Assembly (NCBI GenBank): GCA_025594325.1
Contig: JANHCV010000013.1
Span: 310,001-374,000 of the forward strand
From: Blastocladiella emersonii ATCC 22665
Lineage: Eukaryota; Blastocladiomycota; Blastocladiomycetes; Blastocladiales; Blastocladiaceae
Reading direction: 5' to 3'
DNA length: 64,000 nt
Shown here: piece by piece, positions 52,553 to 64,000 of the stretch
How positions within the stretch are numbered: position 1 is the first letter of the stretch
How the letters are laid out: the number at the start of each line of letters is the position of its first letter
Program-made: the position numbers and the translations under genes
Notes under the pieces: model-generated
Database searches by the model: none
The model's input: only the letters and a program-made list of their open reading frames with translations
Told to the model about the DNA's origin: nothing

Positions 52553-53531
52553 CTAGTACTGGATGGCCGCGGGCAGCGCGAGCTCGATGCCGTGGTTGCC
52601 CTTCTTCTTGAAGTTGGCCAGCGCTGAACCCGCGGACTCGGACGTGAGCGCCTGCTTGGCCTCGTCGGCCGACGCGAGCACCATGGCGGCAGCCGGCGTG
52701 GGCTTCTTTGCGGCAGCCGCACTGGCGGCGGCTTGCCCCGCGGGGACGCCAGGACGAGCAGCGGCAGCGGGAACACCAGGACGAGCAGCGGCAGCCGGTG
52801 CAACGACCGCAGCGGGCGCGGCGGCGACGTTGACCTTGGGCACGGGCGCGGACGGCATGTGCTTGCGGAGCGAGATGCCGATCAGCGACGCGGTCTCGGT
52901 CGTCGGGACCATGCCCGGCTTGCCGTTCTTGATGCCCAGCGAGAACTCGGGCTTGGCGCTGGACACGAGCGAGTAGACGCCAGGCTTGCCGGCCATTTCC
53001 TACACATGACGTGTTGATTACGAGCGAGTGCGTCAGCGTGGGTTCGAGAACAGAGTAGTGTAGACTCGAACGAGCGTGGAAGGACAGCGAGGCCGCGGCC
53101 GATCCCATCCAACCAAAAAGGAGCCAAGGATCAAGGCGAAAACGTACGACAAGGGTCCAGCTCTGCGCCGGAATCGCCTTCATGCACGGGAACAGCTTCA
53201 TCCCGACAACGTTGCCGAGGTACATGCGCTGGCCGGGGTAGTGCAGCCCGACCAACGCCTTCTCGGCGGCCAGCCGAGCCAGATCCTCGGGCTTGGACAC
53301 GGCCTCGGCGACCGTGTTGTTGACGATCGGGCGGACCGACGCCTCCATGAGCGGCTGCGACCACGCGGCGAGCTTGGCGAACTTGGTGACGCCGCGCTCG
53401 AGAGCGAGCACCGTCTCGCCGCCGGCGCTGTCGGCGGGGACCACGACGGACACGTAGGACAGGCCCTCGGTCGAGTACGGCGGCGGGTTGGTGTTGTTGC
53501 CGGCGGCAGCAGCGGGCGCCGTTGTCATCAT
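52553..53531 (-). CDS. Hypothetical Ala/Pro-rich protein
   Basis: Two exons, 53531-53148 and 52999-52553, joined in phase 0 over a 148-nt intron (donor GTACGT, acceptor TGTAG), give 276 residues. The first exon encodes a conserved-looking domain (YVSVVVPADSAGGETVLALERGVTKFAKLAAW, then VGLHYPGQRMYLGNVVGMKLF). The second adds a short domain (VYSLVSSAKPEFSLGIKNGKPG) and an Ala/Pro-rich linker with three tandem AARPGVPA units encoded by an imperfect 27-30 bp repeat at 52735-52800. I recognise no family. The splice junction and clean frames make it a likely real gene. Confidence 0.6.
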
Positions 53532-55281
53532 CTTGTGGGTTGCGAGCGTCGAAAGCGGTGCGGGTAGGTTTGGCTGCTACGTGGTTCCCTCGGATACGAG
53601 GATGGGGAGAATCGATGCGAGTTGGAAGGCGGGCGGGTTTTATAAGCGCGACCCGTGCTCGAAGCGGTGTGCAGCGCCCGCCGCGGTCAGCGCGACACGA
53701 GGCCGAGCCAGGCACCCGCGCACACGCACCGCATCCGCGCACGCGGTGCTCAGAACAGTATCGAGTGCCGGGCACCACGCACCACGCGCTTTCGTGGCCT
53801 CTCACAGTGCAACGCGCGTTCTTAGATGTTTCCTTCCCGCACTTGCAAGATTCACTGTTCGTCGTGTGAACTAGCGCGCCGCCATACCTCTGTCTGTGTG
53901 AAGAGAACCTTTCGTCCTGATGGGTCGAGGCCATGGATACACGATGTGTTTGGAGGAATGTATCGGGAGTTCGCGAGACTTTGCCATCTGCTGCACGTCT
54001 ACCGAGCACGTCAGGTCTTGGGTGATCGTGGGCCGTCCCAAAATCGACACATGACTGTGGAAGCTCATGTCATGGCTCTCAAAATTGCCGAGAACGCATC
54101 CCTGTTGTTCGCACCGGCCGGGCAGACGCCGTGAACGTGTGACGCGACAGATTTCGGTAGTTGACAACGCGACTGCTCCGTCCTGGGCCACGGCGCGCTG
54201 ACCGGCACCAAAGGTAAACGCTACGAGTTTTCCTCCCGAGAAAAATGCGGTGAGGATCGTCGAAGACTCGCAAGCAAGAGCGGGGCGAGAGACGCGGTGC
54301 GAGACGCGACGATCAATCATGTAACCCGAGTTCAAAACACCATCGAGCCGTCCAGCGCCTCGAGCACGCTGGCATGCTCTCGCACCTCCGCCCTTGCAGC
54401 GGCAGGCACTAAATGCAAACAACATGAAAACTTGAAGCAAACCACTCCGGACCTCCAGGACTACTCCGTCGTGCAACCCGTGCGGCGCTTGCGTTTCCGC
54501 AAAACCTGGACAGGGAGACCTCCTTGCGTTATGTACCCGCACACTTTAGTTCGGGCACTGGGCCAATTCCACCACTTTACCACTCTCATACGATTGACGT
54601 TTCGCGCCTCGAAGTCGAGGTGGCGGCGCTCGATTGCCGTGGATCCTGCCCGCTCGTGACCACCCGCGCACACGAGCCGACGCTACTTCGGTGTCGGCGC
54701 CTGCATCGCTCTTGCTAGAGTACTCCACCCTCAACCGACTGGGCGGTGTTTTTCAGACCGCCACGTATCGAGCTGCGCATCAGTTTGCTCCTGCTCTCGC
54801 TGCGCTCGCTAAAAAGGGTTGCACATTGATTGTGCGGCTGGGCGCATCCCAACCTTTGCGTAAGACGACCGCTTTGGAATATGAGCGTACCAAATGACCG
54901 GGGGTGACCGCCGTCGCGGTCTTGACGGTGCTCGCCGATATCGTCGTCCCGGACGCAACGAGCATACGTTGCTCCCCGCCCGGTTTCATCTGCTAAGCTC
55001 TTTCTCATGTGTTCGCTAGTTGCGCTCGAGTCACGACGAGTGGAATGCGCTGATGTTCGGCCGCTTCCGCTCTGCTGCTCGGTGCGCCTCTTCGCGCTTG
55101 GCGATAAGAGCGTTGGAACCGCTGACGTACTCAAGATGCTCGCACGCCCGGACTTGGACCAGGTTCAGCCACGATCACCGTCACTCAATCATAGAGCAAA
55201 AGTCCATCAAAAAACAACATAAACACACGTTTCTTTTTCGTTTGGCAGATCTCATTGAGCGCGTGTCGGGTCAATCAACAA
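53532..55281. other. Intergenic region, possible relics
   Basis: No firm gene. Candidate relics: 54734-54897 (+), GVFQTATYRAAHQFAPALAALAKKG, and 55060-55150 (+). A composite motif variant lies at 54301-54324. Confidence 0.4.
54301..54324 (-). promoter_or_regulatory. Composite motif variant TACATG-N8-TCGCGT
   Basis: Minus-strand copy with one change in each hexamer and the same ATTGATCG spacer as the copies at 15647 and 25447. About 770 bp upstream of the gene starting at 53531. Confidence 0.4.
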
Positions 55282-58200
55282 TCAGTGGTCGGGAATCGTG
55301 CACCCTGCGATCTCGGCGCGCAGGTGAGCCGCGTGATCCATGTCGTCGATGACGACGCACGTCTCGAGCTGCGCGGTCAGCGACCGCATCGGGTTTTCGG
55401 TGCTGCGCGCCGACGCGAGGTGCACGGACGCTGCGCGCACGCTCTTGGTCTCGCCGCCGTACCCGTGCAGGGAGTAGAGTGCGAGCCGCGCAAACGCGCG
55501 CTTGCACCGCGGGTCCGCGTCCTTGGCCTCGTGGTAGTGCGGGCGCGCCCGGCGCCAGAGCTCGTCGGCGAGCGCGGGGTTGCCCGCGGCGGCCGCAAGC
55601 TGCGCGCGCTCAAACAGGACGTCGCCGAGCCCGCACTCGACGCGGGCCACCTCGCGCGGCAGGAGCAGCGCGCGCGTCGCCGGGTCGATCACGGCGAGGT
55701 GCGCGAGCTCGTACTGCTCGGCCGCGACCGCCAGGATCTCGGTGCGCGACCGCGGCTGCTGCTCGGTCGTTGCCCCGCTCCGCGGGTCCTCGACCAGGTT
55801 GAAGAAGAGAAGGTCGCCGAGCCCGACGTGCGCGTACCGCGCGCCCTGCTCGGCCGCCGTGTGGTACAGCCGCATCGCGACGCGCCACGAGTCGGGCCCG
55901 CGCGGGATCGCGCCGTAGTAGAAGAGGTCGGCCGCCGCGACGAGCGCCATGGGCTGGTGGCCCGACTGGCCCGCCGCAATCAGCGAGTGGTACACGGTGT
56001 TGACGTCAAAGTCGGGCTGCGTCAGCGGGCCGCGCGAGCCGCGGATCGTCGCGCGCGCCGCGTAGTACTTGCGCATCGCCTCGTCGGCCGACAGTCGCGG
56101 CTGGCCGTCGTCCTCGGTGTTGATGCGGGCTGCAGTACCTGCCTTCGGGAGCGCGTCAAAGTCAATGAGTGAGGACGAAGACGACGACAGGCCGTCGGCG
56201 GCAAGAAGGACCACCGAGCTGGCGGACGGCGGGGACTCGACAATGGCGCGGTACGTGGCGCGCGCGGCGTCGAGATCTTCGAGAAGCTGGCGGTGAAGCG
56301 GGATCTGGTCCATGAGAGACCCGCTCGTGGGCGACGTGGCATCGGTGCCGTCAAGGACGCGGCGAGCAAGGTGACGGCGAAGGTCGCGAAGTACGTCGCC
56401 GGGATGATCATCGTTGCGACCGACACGCGCGGCACGAGCACCAAGCTCGCCCCCGTCCTCGTCGTCGTCGTCGCTGTCAGCAATCGGCGTCGCATACGGG
56501 AAGCCGGTGGGTCGAGCCGGGGCGGGATGCGCGTCGAGCGTGACGCGAGCGACAAACGAGGCGAGCGCCTGGTCGTCAGTCCGGAACAGCGCATCGACAT
56601 CCTCGATCGCACTAATCTTGGGGGCAGCCGTCTCTACGCCGCGAGGAAGCGAGTTGTGGGAAAGCGAGGCACGGTGAAGCGAGCCGCGAGCCGCGTCCCG
56701 GCCAAGCGTGGCGGCAGCGGGAGAAGTGTTGTCGACACCCGAAGCGGTTGAGATCGAGGAAGTAGAAGCCGTGTCGAGACCCGGCGGGACCAACTTGACG
56801 ACGAGCTGACCGAGGGCGTTGCGCACCGCGACGAGGTGGTGCTCGTCAAAAAGCTGCGGGAAGAGCGCCTGGTTCGTGCCGAGCTGCGCGGCCCGGATGG
56901 CAGCTGCGGCGCTCACCGCGGCGCGGGCGACGGCGATACCTCCGAGCAAGTCGAGCGAATCGAGCGGTTGCGGGCCAAGAAGCTCGTACGGCTCGGAGAC
57001 GACGGCCCAGTCGCCGTTGGTCGCGGGCGACGGCGGCAGGACGCCGTACACGCGAAGCAGGCTGCGCTGCGTCGGCGCGTGCGCATACTGGATCGCGACG
57101 CTGCCGAGCCCGTCGCGCACGAGCTTGGCCGGGTACCGAGACACCATAACGGGCTCGGCGCCGTACAGCTGGGCGAGGCCCCACGGGTGCGGCGTGCGCA
57201 AGTGCTGCTGCGCGTCGACGCGCGACGCGGTAGTTGCAGTCAGGTCGTCCCACGACAGCTGGAAGGCCGCGTCGAACGAGCGCGCCGCGAGCGCACCACC
57301 GTCGTCGCCGTCACCGTCCTCGGCACCGAACGTGAGGTCGAGCATCTGGTCAAACACCTCGGTCTCGGCGCGCATCGCCGCCTCGGCCTGCGCAGAGACC
57401 TTGGCCGCGTCGTACGCGGCGAGGGCGCTCGCCGCCGAGCTGTTCTTGGGGAGACCCATGGCCAGCGCAGCCGCCGCCGCGGCGCCAAGCTGCGCACCAA
57501 TCTCGCCCGCGTACTTGACAGCGAGCTGCTCGGGCGCCTCGGTCCAGACGTGCGACTGCGTCGCGGCGGCGACCTGGCCCTCGGCGAGCAACCGGGCGAC
57601 TGCGTCGAGCGCATCGGCGAGCGCAGCGTATTTGGGCGGCAGGCACTGCGACGTAATGGCCGGGCTGATCTGGATGCGCAGATTGCCGAGCTTGCGCTCG
57701 AGCGCCTTCTTGACGCCCCACGCAGCCTTGAGGTCGGCCGCGAGCCGCTGCGCGACGTTCTGCGCTGCCAGCGCCGCCGCGCGGAACGTGACGGCCGACG
57801 CGGCGAGATCGTCGATGCGGCGGACCGCGTCGTTGACGGCGGGGACCCACGCGAACGCGCGCCACCCGAGCAGGTCGGCGATCTCGGCGCTGCCCGCGTA
57901 CCGGTGCGGGAACAGCGCCTCGATGGCGCTGACGGTTACGATCCCGTCGGACGCGGGCGTCGTGTACCCGAGGTCGGCGAGCGTGACGGGGACCTTGCCG
58001 CGCGTCAGCAAGCCGATCCACGCGTCGACGCGGTCGGTGAGCAGGTCCTCGAGCGTCATAAGAAAGTCGTCGGCGGTGCACACCATGCCGCCGCCGCTCA
58101 GGCCGACGACGCGGCCCCACAGCCGGGCGAGCCCCGGGTTGGTGATGGCCTTCCAGAACCCGGCGCGGTTGTCGACAGCGGCAACGGCCTCGCGCGTCCC

Positions 58201-59259
58201 GCGCAGCGCCGCGTCCATTTTGGCGTCGGTCTTGGCGAGGTCCTTGGCGATGCGGGCGAGCGCGTCGATGCGGTCGCCCTGGCCGCGGATCAGCCCGGTC
58301 TGCGTGGCGAGGTTCTCCTTGAGCTTGCCCGCGGATGCGCCCTGGTGGTTGAGCAGCGCGAGCATGCTGCTCGAGACGTGCGCGTGCAGCTGCGACTGGG
58401 CGCTCATGATCGTCTACAGGATTTGTTTGCGTGCGCGTGTCGAGGCGGAGGGTGAGCGTTTTGATCGGTCACGTCCGAACACGATGGAGTGCGCGAGCGA
58501 GCGTGACAAGAGCGCGCGTACCGCATTGACCTGGCCGAGGGTGATGCCGAGCTCCTTCGACTGGCCCGACAGCATCAGGCGCACGTTGCCCGAGTTGTCG
58601 AGCTCCTCGAGCGCGACAGTCGCGTCGCGGACCTTGCCGTCGATCTTGCCGATGAGCTTGACAATGGCCTTCTCCTGCGCCTTGCTGATGATCTTGGTGA
58701 TGGCTGGGTCGGCGTACACCTCGAGCACGATGCCGCACAGCTGCAGAATGTCCATGCTGCGGCGCTCGATCTCGTTGGCCAGGTCGAGCGTGCGCGAGAG
58801 CTCGCGCTGCATGCCCTTGACGAGCTTCATGTACGGCTTCAGCCCCGCCTCGATGAAGGCGACGATCGGGTACGTGGCCGGGTGGTACGCGGCGACGGCC
58901 TTGGCCAGCTCCTTGGTGTCGACGAGCTCCTTGATGTCGGCCAGATGGGGTTTGACCTCGCCGAGCGCCGAGAGCGCCGAGGCCGAGACGCCCGTCGCGG
59001 CGTGGCCCACAACGTGGTTGATGCGGGCCTGTCGCTCGGCGCGGCGGCGGCGCTTCTCGCGCTGCGCCTTGGCCTCGTCCGACTGGATGGCGTCGAGCGT
59101 GGCCTCGACGGACGCGCGGGTCTCGGCGTGCTTGATCTCGTGCTTCTTCATGGTGTTGTTGTTGTTGTTGTTGTTGGTGTTGGTATCGGCGGTGGGGACG
59201 GACTCGGGGCCCGTGGTGGCGAGCGCGCCGTCGCCCGGTTTGAGCGATGACGACAGCAT
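55282..59259 (-). CDS. 1289-residue protein with Sel1-like repeats
   Basis: Two exons, 59259-58522 and 58413-55282, join in phase 0 over a 108-nt intron (donor GTACGC, acceptor TGTAG). The N-terminal ~245 residues include an Asn run (from a GTT microsatellite), a Lys/Arg-rich helix and a long helical domain (YMKLVKGMQRELSRTLDLANEIERRSMDIL) that recalls the helical adaptor domains found before fungal kinases and Sel1 proteins. The middle is helical and Ala-rich. The C-terminal ~250 residues contain Sel1/TPR-like repeats (ALVAAADLFYYGAIPRGPDSWRVAMRLYHTAAEQGARYAHVGLGDLLF; LARLALYSLHGYGG-type). Such proteins usually act as scaffolds; the pathway is unknown. One large intact gene. Confidence 0.7.
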
Positions 59260-59778
59260 TTGATTCGTGGTAGTTCGCTGCAGTTCGTAGCAAGGGAGCG
59301 GAGCGAGGACCGAGTTGGAGCGACTCGACGCAGGAGGCAGCGGCGCGGTGCACGGCCGGCGCCAAGTCGTTCGCACCGCACAGTGGCTCGGTCGCGGCGC
59401 TCATGTCTCCGCTCTGTACTGTCGCTGTGACTGCTCTTGCCGGTCCCTTACAGTAACTTTCTCAGCCTAGCTCTACGCCGAACTTGCTTGGTCGTTGGCG
59501 CTTTGCTTCAGATTTGCCATTGGAAAAGCTGCGGCCCCGCCGACGCGAGCGCTACAATCAAACTTGCCATCACGCTCGTCGCGGGCGACACGAGCGATGC
59601 TCCGAACATGTAGTTGTCGTTGGCGGAGCGGATCGGAGTCGAGATCACTGCCGCAATCACGGTTGCATACTCTCAGTCCTGCCGGTCGAAATATTATCGA
59701 TTGATGACCCCACCCGGTGATAACCTATTGCTGCAATCATGCATTGACACGACGGACATGAACAAACACACAATCTAG
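59260..59778. other. Promoter of the Sel1 gene, then intergenic DNA
   Basis: 59260-59460 is the 5' flank of the minus-strand Sel1-repeat gene. The rest lies between that start and the stop of C2H2 paralogue 3. No gene or clear TATA box is seen. Confidence 0.4.
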
Positions 59779-61776
59779 CTAGTACGGCGTCCACCGCGCG
59801 CTCGGCCCGCCGCGACCATCCACACCCCTAGCGGGCCCGAGGAGCTGCGTCGCGTTTGATGGCGTTGGCGACGGGACGGGCATGAACGGCGCAAACGTGG
59901 TTGACTGCGACAGAGAGATGGAGATCCCCGCCGCCCGCGCGCAATCCAAGAGCCGCTCCGCATCGCACTCGTCGACCAGCAACAGCTGCAGCCGGCCCCG
60001 TGGCACAAATGGCGCAGCGCCAAACGGTGCGCCAGTGTCCATGGACATAGTCGTCGGCGAGCTTGCAAACGCGAAGCTTGGTGACGCGGGCGACGACCCA
60101 AGCATGGGCCCGTGTCCAGAGAGAAACGCGTCGCTGCCAGTACCCAAGTCGGCGAAGCCTGGCTTGAACGCGGCCGCGGCGGCCGCGGCTGCGGCGCTGG
60201 CCACGGGGTCGCTGGAATCCGCTGTGTCCAAGTGCGAAGCCGAGGACAGACGATCACCGCTGGGCAGATCCGCATCGCCAGGTTTGTCGATGCCAAACGA
60301 CGACAAGGCCTGCCAGGCATTTTCGCCGCCGAGGAGGAATTGCGCGAGCCCAAGCAGTGTGTTGTCGCCACCGTGCGCGCCCGCGCCTTTAACAGCAGTA
60401 GCAGCCGCACCAGCGCTGCTCGTGCTCGGATCAAACAAGAGGAAAGGCATGTCCATGGGTAAGCCGTTGAGCGTGGAAGCGAAAGCCGGTGGCGGTGGCG
60501 GCGGAGTCGACGCGGCATCCCGCGGACCAGAACCTGCAGTACTCGATGAAGCCGAGGCCGCGCCGACCGCATCGCCGCCACTGCTGGAGGCTGAGCCGTC
60601 GTCAAAAACCTGCTGCACCGCCGCTGCGGCCACGGAAGCCACCCTTGTCAGCGAAGCATCGGGCGAGGATTCCGGGCACTCAAGCGGGGCCTCTTCCACG
60701 GCCGCCGAGCCCGACTCGTCCTCGCGACCAGTCGTCGACGCCCGCCCCGCGCTCGTCCTCGTCGCAACGCGCTCGGGAAGCGCCACGCCAAAGGCGGCTG
60801 AAAGCCATACACGACGCGAGCAAACGTTGGTCAGTCAAAGGCCTTGGCAAAGCGAGTCGAATGGGTCGATTTTCACGACCCACGGAGCAAGTGATCAAAC
60901 GTACCGACGGTAAGCGGGAACGGCAGTCCGTCAGGCACCTCGTCCTCGGTGAGGTCCTCGAGCGCCGAGTTGAGCTCCTTGGCGCCGAGCTCGTGGACAA
61001 GGCGGGGTAGATACTCTGCCGGGGAAAGCGTTGCTGCCGTAGTAGGTGCGGTCGCGACTGTGAAAGGACGAGCACCATCGCCAGACAACTCCTCGGGCTG
61101 CGACACGGGGAACAAGGCAAGCATGGTCGACATGAGATCCTCGTCGCGGTCGGGCTGGCCCTCGGCCGTCGTATCGCGCGCAAGCTCCAAGAGGATCGTC
61201 AGCGCGCACGAGGCCGGGTTGCGGCGCAGGTGCTCGAGAAAGTGGTCGCGGCGGTTGGTGCGCCGCGTGCAGCCCGCGACGCAGCCGAAGGGCAGCGTCC
61301 CGCTGGCGTGCGACGTGTGGAAGTGGCGCGCGAGGTCGTTCGAGCGCTTGCTACGTGGCGGTTGCGGGCGAGTTGGAGGGTAAGCCACAGGATGATGGCT
61401 TCCGGATCTGAGAGCGAGACGTACAAGTCCATGTCGCACGCGGGACACACGATCGGCCGCGAGCCATCCTCGGTCGACTCGAGCACCAGGCTGCCGTTGG
61501 CATAGATGGAAATGTCGAAGGCCGGGTACGCGATCTTGAGCTGCTCCAGAGTCTCTCGAGCTAGAGATTGCGCGGTTGCATGTGTGCGTGAGTTTCGGAT
61601 CGTTCGGTCATGAACAGTGAAGCCTGGTCATCGAAGCAAATCTCCATGACGCTCGGATCCACAAATTTAGTGTCCACGACATGGCACGTACCCCGAGGGG
61701 AGAGCAGCGAGGGGCAGATCCGCTCGCTGGGCGGCTGGCGCGAGCGCCGTGCGTTGGAGCGGGATCGGCGCGCCAT
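59779..61776 (-). CDS. C2H2 zinc-finger protein, paralogue 3
   Basis: Four exons (61776-61692, 61560-61425, 61350-60905, 60797-59779) join exactly in frame to 561 residues; introns are 131, 74 and 107 nt with GTACGT-type donors. The zinc finger (CPAC...RSNDLARHFHTSH) is split in phase 2 at the same codon as in paralogues 1 and 2. The second finger-like unit (CVAGC...RDHFLEHL) is not split, so the intron found there in the other two was lost here or gained there. The last exon carries Ala/Ser/Pro runs, then LLLVDECDAERLLDCARAAGI and the end ARWTPY, shared with paralogue 1. Likely a transcription regulator. It looks intact. Confidence 0.8.
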
Positions 61777-62629
61777 CTTGCTTCGGGTAACGGTATCGCT
61801 GGCTCGGAGACGCGTCGATCACGTCCGGCGCGGTGGTGGCGAGGCGACGAGGCTCAGCTGGGAGGCACGCCGATGGCGGGAGGGGACGCAGGCGAGCGCG
61901 GGAGAGAGAGGGCGCGGTGCACGGCCAACTCACACCTTGAAGACCATGTACACCGCGCCGAGCACGCTTTGAGCAACGTGCATGGACCGAGAAGAAGAAA
62001 AGGGCAGGTGCACGGGACCGCACCGCACACGCGCATCGCTCATGCGGAAAGGAAAAACGTGCGACCACCGCATACCCTGTACACCGCACAGTACGTCGGG
62101 CGCGTCGGCCTTCTCCACTGGGCGCTGATGCGGAGCCGTATAGCCGAGCCTACTCTAAATTGTTCTTGACCACTTGCGAGCCGGGCCACGACCGGCGCTT
62201 GGTTTGTCGCCGTGTCTCCTGGGCTAGCGAGTCCGAACTCCAAAGCGTGATGTAGGCCGCCTACACGTGAACCGGCACCGATTGCGGACTGATGCGCTGA
62301 TCAGGTCGCGCCTGGCGTACATACTCAAAGGGCTGCGTTTCGCGGCGCTTGGCTTCGTCGCGCGAGCACGCACGACCAGGGATCCCAACGTCAAACGAAG
62401 CTCTGCACGCACCTGTAACGGAGACGCCGCAAGTAATATGCTCCTTGTGACGCATACTCCACCCGGTTTGGCTGAAAACCTTGCCTTGCTCCTCCGCGTT
62501 GGCTATCCTCAGTGACCGCACGTGATGCGGCGGCGGCGCTTGTTCGACGTCGCCGCCGTTCCGACGCGAGCGTCAGGCTCCTCTGCACTCCTCCCCCCGT
62601 GCCCCTGAGCTTGAACCACAGTCTATGCA
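61777..62629. other. Intergenic region between divergent genes
   Basis: It separates C2H2 paralogue 3 (minus) from the SEN34-like gene (plus). CACCGCACACGC and TACACCGC repeats occur at ~61950-62095. No gene is supported. Confidence 0.45.
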
Positions 62630-63824
62630 ATGAAGCCTTCTACGATGGAACAGCCGCCCGCAACCTTGAACCCGGCACCGGCGATTCGCGTCGTGCCCGC
62701 CCGCGCTCCGCCGTACCGGGCCGCGGCCGACCTCGGCGGGCTGGTGTGGGATCCGCGAGGTACTTGCAGCCTTTCGTCTGCGTGGCTTCGTCTCCGCTCT
62801 TCGAGTATACATGAGCACGGATCGCGCCATGCACCATCATCCTGCTTCTTACCCCCGCACCGACTCCCTCTCCCCCGACCGTGCCCCCATCACACGAGGA
62901 ACTGCGCCTCGGTGTTTGGACGGCTCTGCCGTTGACATCAGCCCACGCGCCCGCTGCATCACATCGCCGAGGATGCGCGGCTGACCCCTAAACCTCGATT
63001 CGGCGCGGCGGCGGACACACACAACCCTCCCTCACCCACTCCCGCCTCGTCCTCCGAACCGCCACCAACCCCCACCAGCCGTCCTGACCCTCCGCAGCAC
63101 ATGGCGCGTCCCGGGCACCCTGATCGGGACGGTCCGGCGCGACCGCGGCAAGGCCGGGAAAGGCGCCGCGGCCGCCGCTGGCGAGATGGGCGACGGCATG
63201 CTCCCGGACGGCGGGCTCCCGCTGTACCTCGGACCGGCGGAGGTCGTGTACCTGCTCAGTCAAGGTGCGTGTTCTTCGCTCTCAGCGTCGCGTGATGTAC
63301 TGACTCGTTTGGCGGTGTAGGCGCGATCACGCTCGCGTGGCACGACGGCACGACCGAGATCTCCTCGCCCGCCTCTCTCCTCGCCGCGCTCGCGCTCCCC
63401 CAAAACTCGCGCAACTTCTTCGCACCCTCGTTCCGCGCCGAAGTCGCAGTCCTCTCGTCGCTGCACGGCGAACCCTTGCGGGAGATGTACACGGCGCACC
63501 CGGGCGGGTACGGGTGTACGATGCTCGCGTACCAAGGTCCGTCCATGCTCCCCGCGCGCCCTCGCACCAAACACCCCGACTCACGCCGAACGTGTAGACG
63601 ACCCCATGACGTGCCACGCGGCCGCGACGGTGCACGCGGTGGCGGAACCGAGCGTCGACCTGCGCGAGTGGGTGGCGGCAGCGCGGGTCGGGTCGGCGAC
63701 GCAGAAGCGGGTCGTGTACGGTGCTCCCGCTGGCGGCGATGGCGAGGTGGGAGACTGTGAGTGGTTGGGGGCGATTGGGAAGAACAAGGCGAGGATGTGG
63801 ACGGCAGCGTGGACGGGGTGGTAG
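62630..63824 (+). CDS. SEN34: tRNA-splicing endonuclease subunit SEN34-like
   Basis: The last three exons are clear: 63098-63264, 63321-63536 and 63598-63824, joined in frame with introns of 56 and 61 nt. They read TWRVPGTLIGTV, GLPLYLGPAEVVYLLSQGAITLAW (the N-terminal domain of Sen34, usually GLPLxLxPEE), then the catalytic domain with Tyr in LAYQDDP, His in DPMTCHA and Lys in SATQKRVV, matching the Tyr-His-Lys triad. SEN34 cuts the 3' splice site of pre-tRNA introns within the SEN complex. The likely first exon is 62630-62759 (GGLVWDPR). Its phase does not match the next acceptor directly, so a small middle exon or a lesion lies in 62760-63097. Total length would be short, ~250-260 residues. 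Confidence 0.7.
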
Positions 63825-64000
63825 GGTAATACATTACGCGGTGGTTCGTCAGCTGATAGTGGGGGGGGGGCGACTGAGAGAGGCGCGACGCTGCCTTGGG
63901 GTGCTGTTGGCGACGCGAGGGTCTCAGCTCTCCGCCACGTAGACGTTGACCTCTATATGAGCATGGACCATGAATCTTACTCCTCGGTGACCTGATGCAA
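63825..64000. other. 3' flank of the SEN34-like gene
   Basis: Contains a run of nine or ten G at ~63861-63870. No gene seen before the window ends. Confidence 0.5.

Noticed and set aside
56819-59263. 814-codon plus-strand ORF opposite the Sel1-repeat gene
   Set aside because: Antisense shadow; rich in Ser/Arg/Ala with no motifs, while the minus strand has Sel1-like repeats and a phase-matched intron.

Overview
This window looks like eukaryotic nuclear DNA from a GC-rich genome. Genes are split by short introns (about 56-148 nt) with GTACGT/GTGCGT-type donors, CTGAC-like branch points and TAG/CAG acceptors, and several promoters carry TATA boxes. The gene set (PTM1-like seven-helix protein, vacuolar amino-acid transporter, SEN34-like tRNA endonuclease subunit, metacaspase relative, HSPA12-like protein, TKL-type kinase, C2H2 proteins) fits an early-diverging fungus; a zoosporic lineage such as Blastocladiomycota is my best guess, made from general features and not from any search.

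Layout. 1-5060: part of an integrated Polinton-like/virophage-like element, running off the left edge. It carries a divergent gene pair, a 25-bp minisatellite, a TV-Pol plus superfamily 3 helicase replication gene, and a repeat-rich end with iteron-like CTGTCACA motifs, hairpins and a tRNA T-arm-like fragment. Two of its three genes carry an in-frame stop. 5060-7600: a decayed minus-strand gene. 8080-12600: the PTM1-like gene, an amino-acid transporter and a small hypothetical gene. 12639-18014: a kinase-LRR gene split in its coding sequence by a complete 2.4-kb PIF/Harbinger transposon with TAA target duplication. 18341-22889: a CACTA-like element with subterminal repeats. 24-28.7 kb: a P-loop GTPase with a membrane hairpin, a decayed gene, and a metacaspase homologue lacking both catalytic residues but carrying Ca2+-loop repeats. 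30.3-36.7 kb: two tandem C2H2 paralogues (a third lies at 59.8-61.8 kb); the first has a second CACTA-like element in an intron. 37-42.4 kb: an F-box-like gene, then broken LRR, hypothetical and DNA polymerase alpha C-terminal pieces. 44-59 kb: an HSPA12-like gene, three hypothetical genes and a 1289-residue Sel1-repeat protein. 62.6-63.8 kb: a SEN34-like gene.

The genes do not form one pathway. The window reads as a patchwork of intact housekeeping genes, fast-evolving repeat-protein families and mobile DNA. A composite motif (CACRTG, 8 nt, ACGCGT) recurs upstream of several genes and inside both large transposons. All calls come from reading the sequence; no database search was possible.
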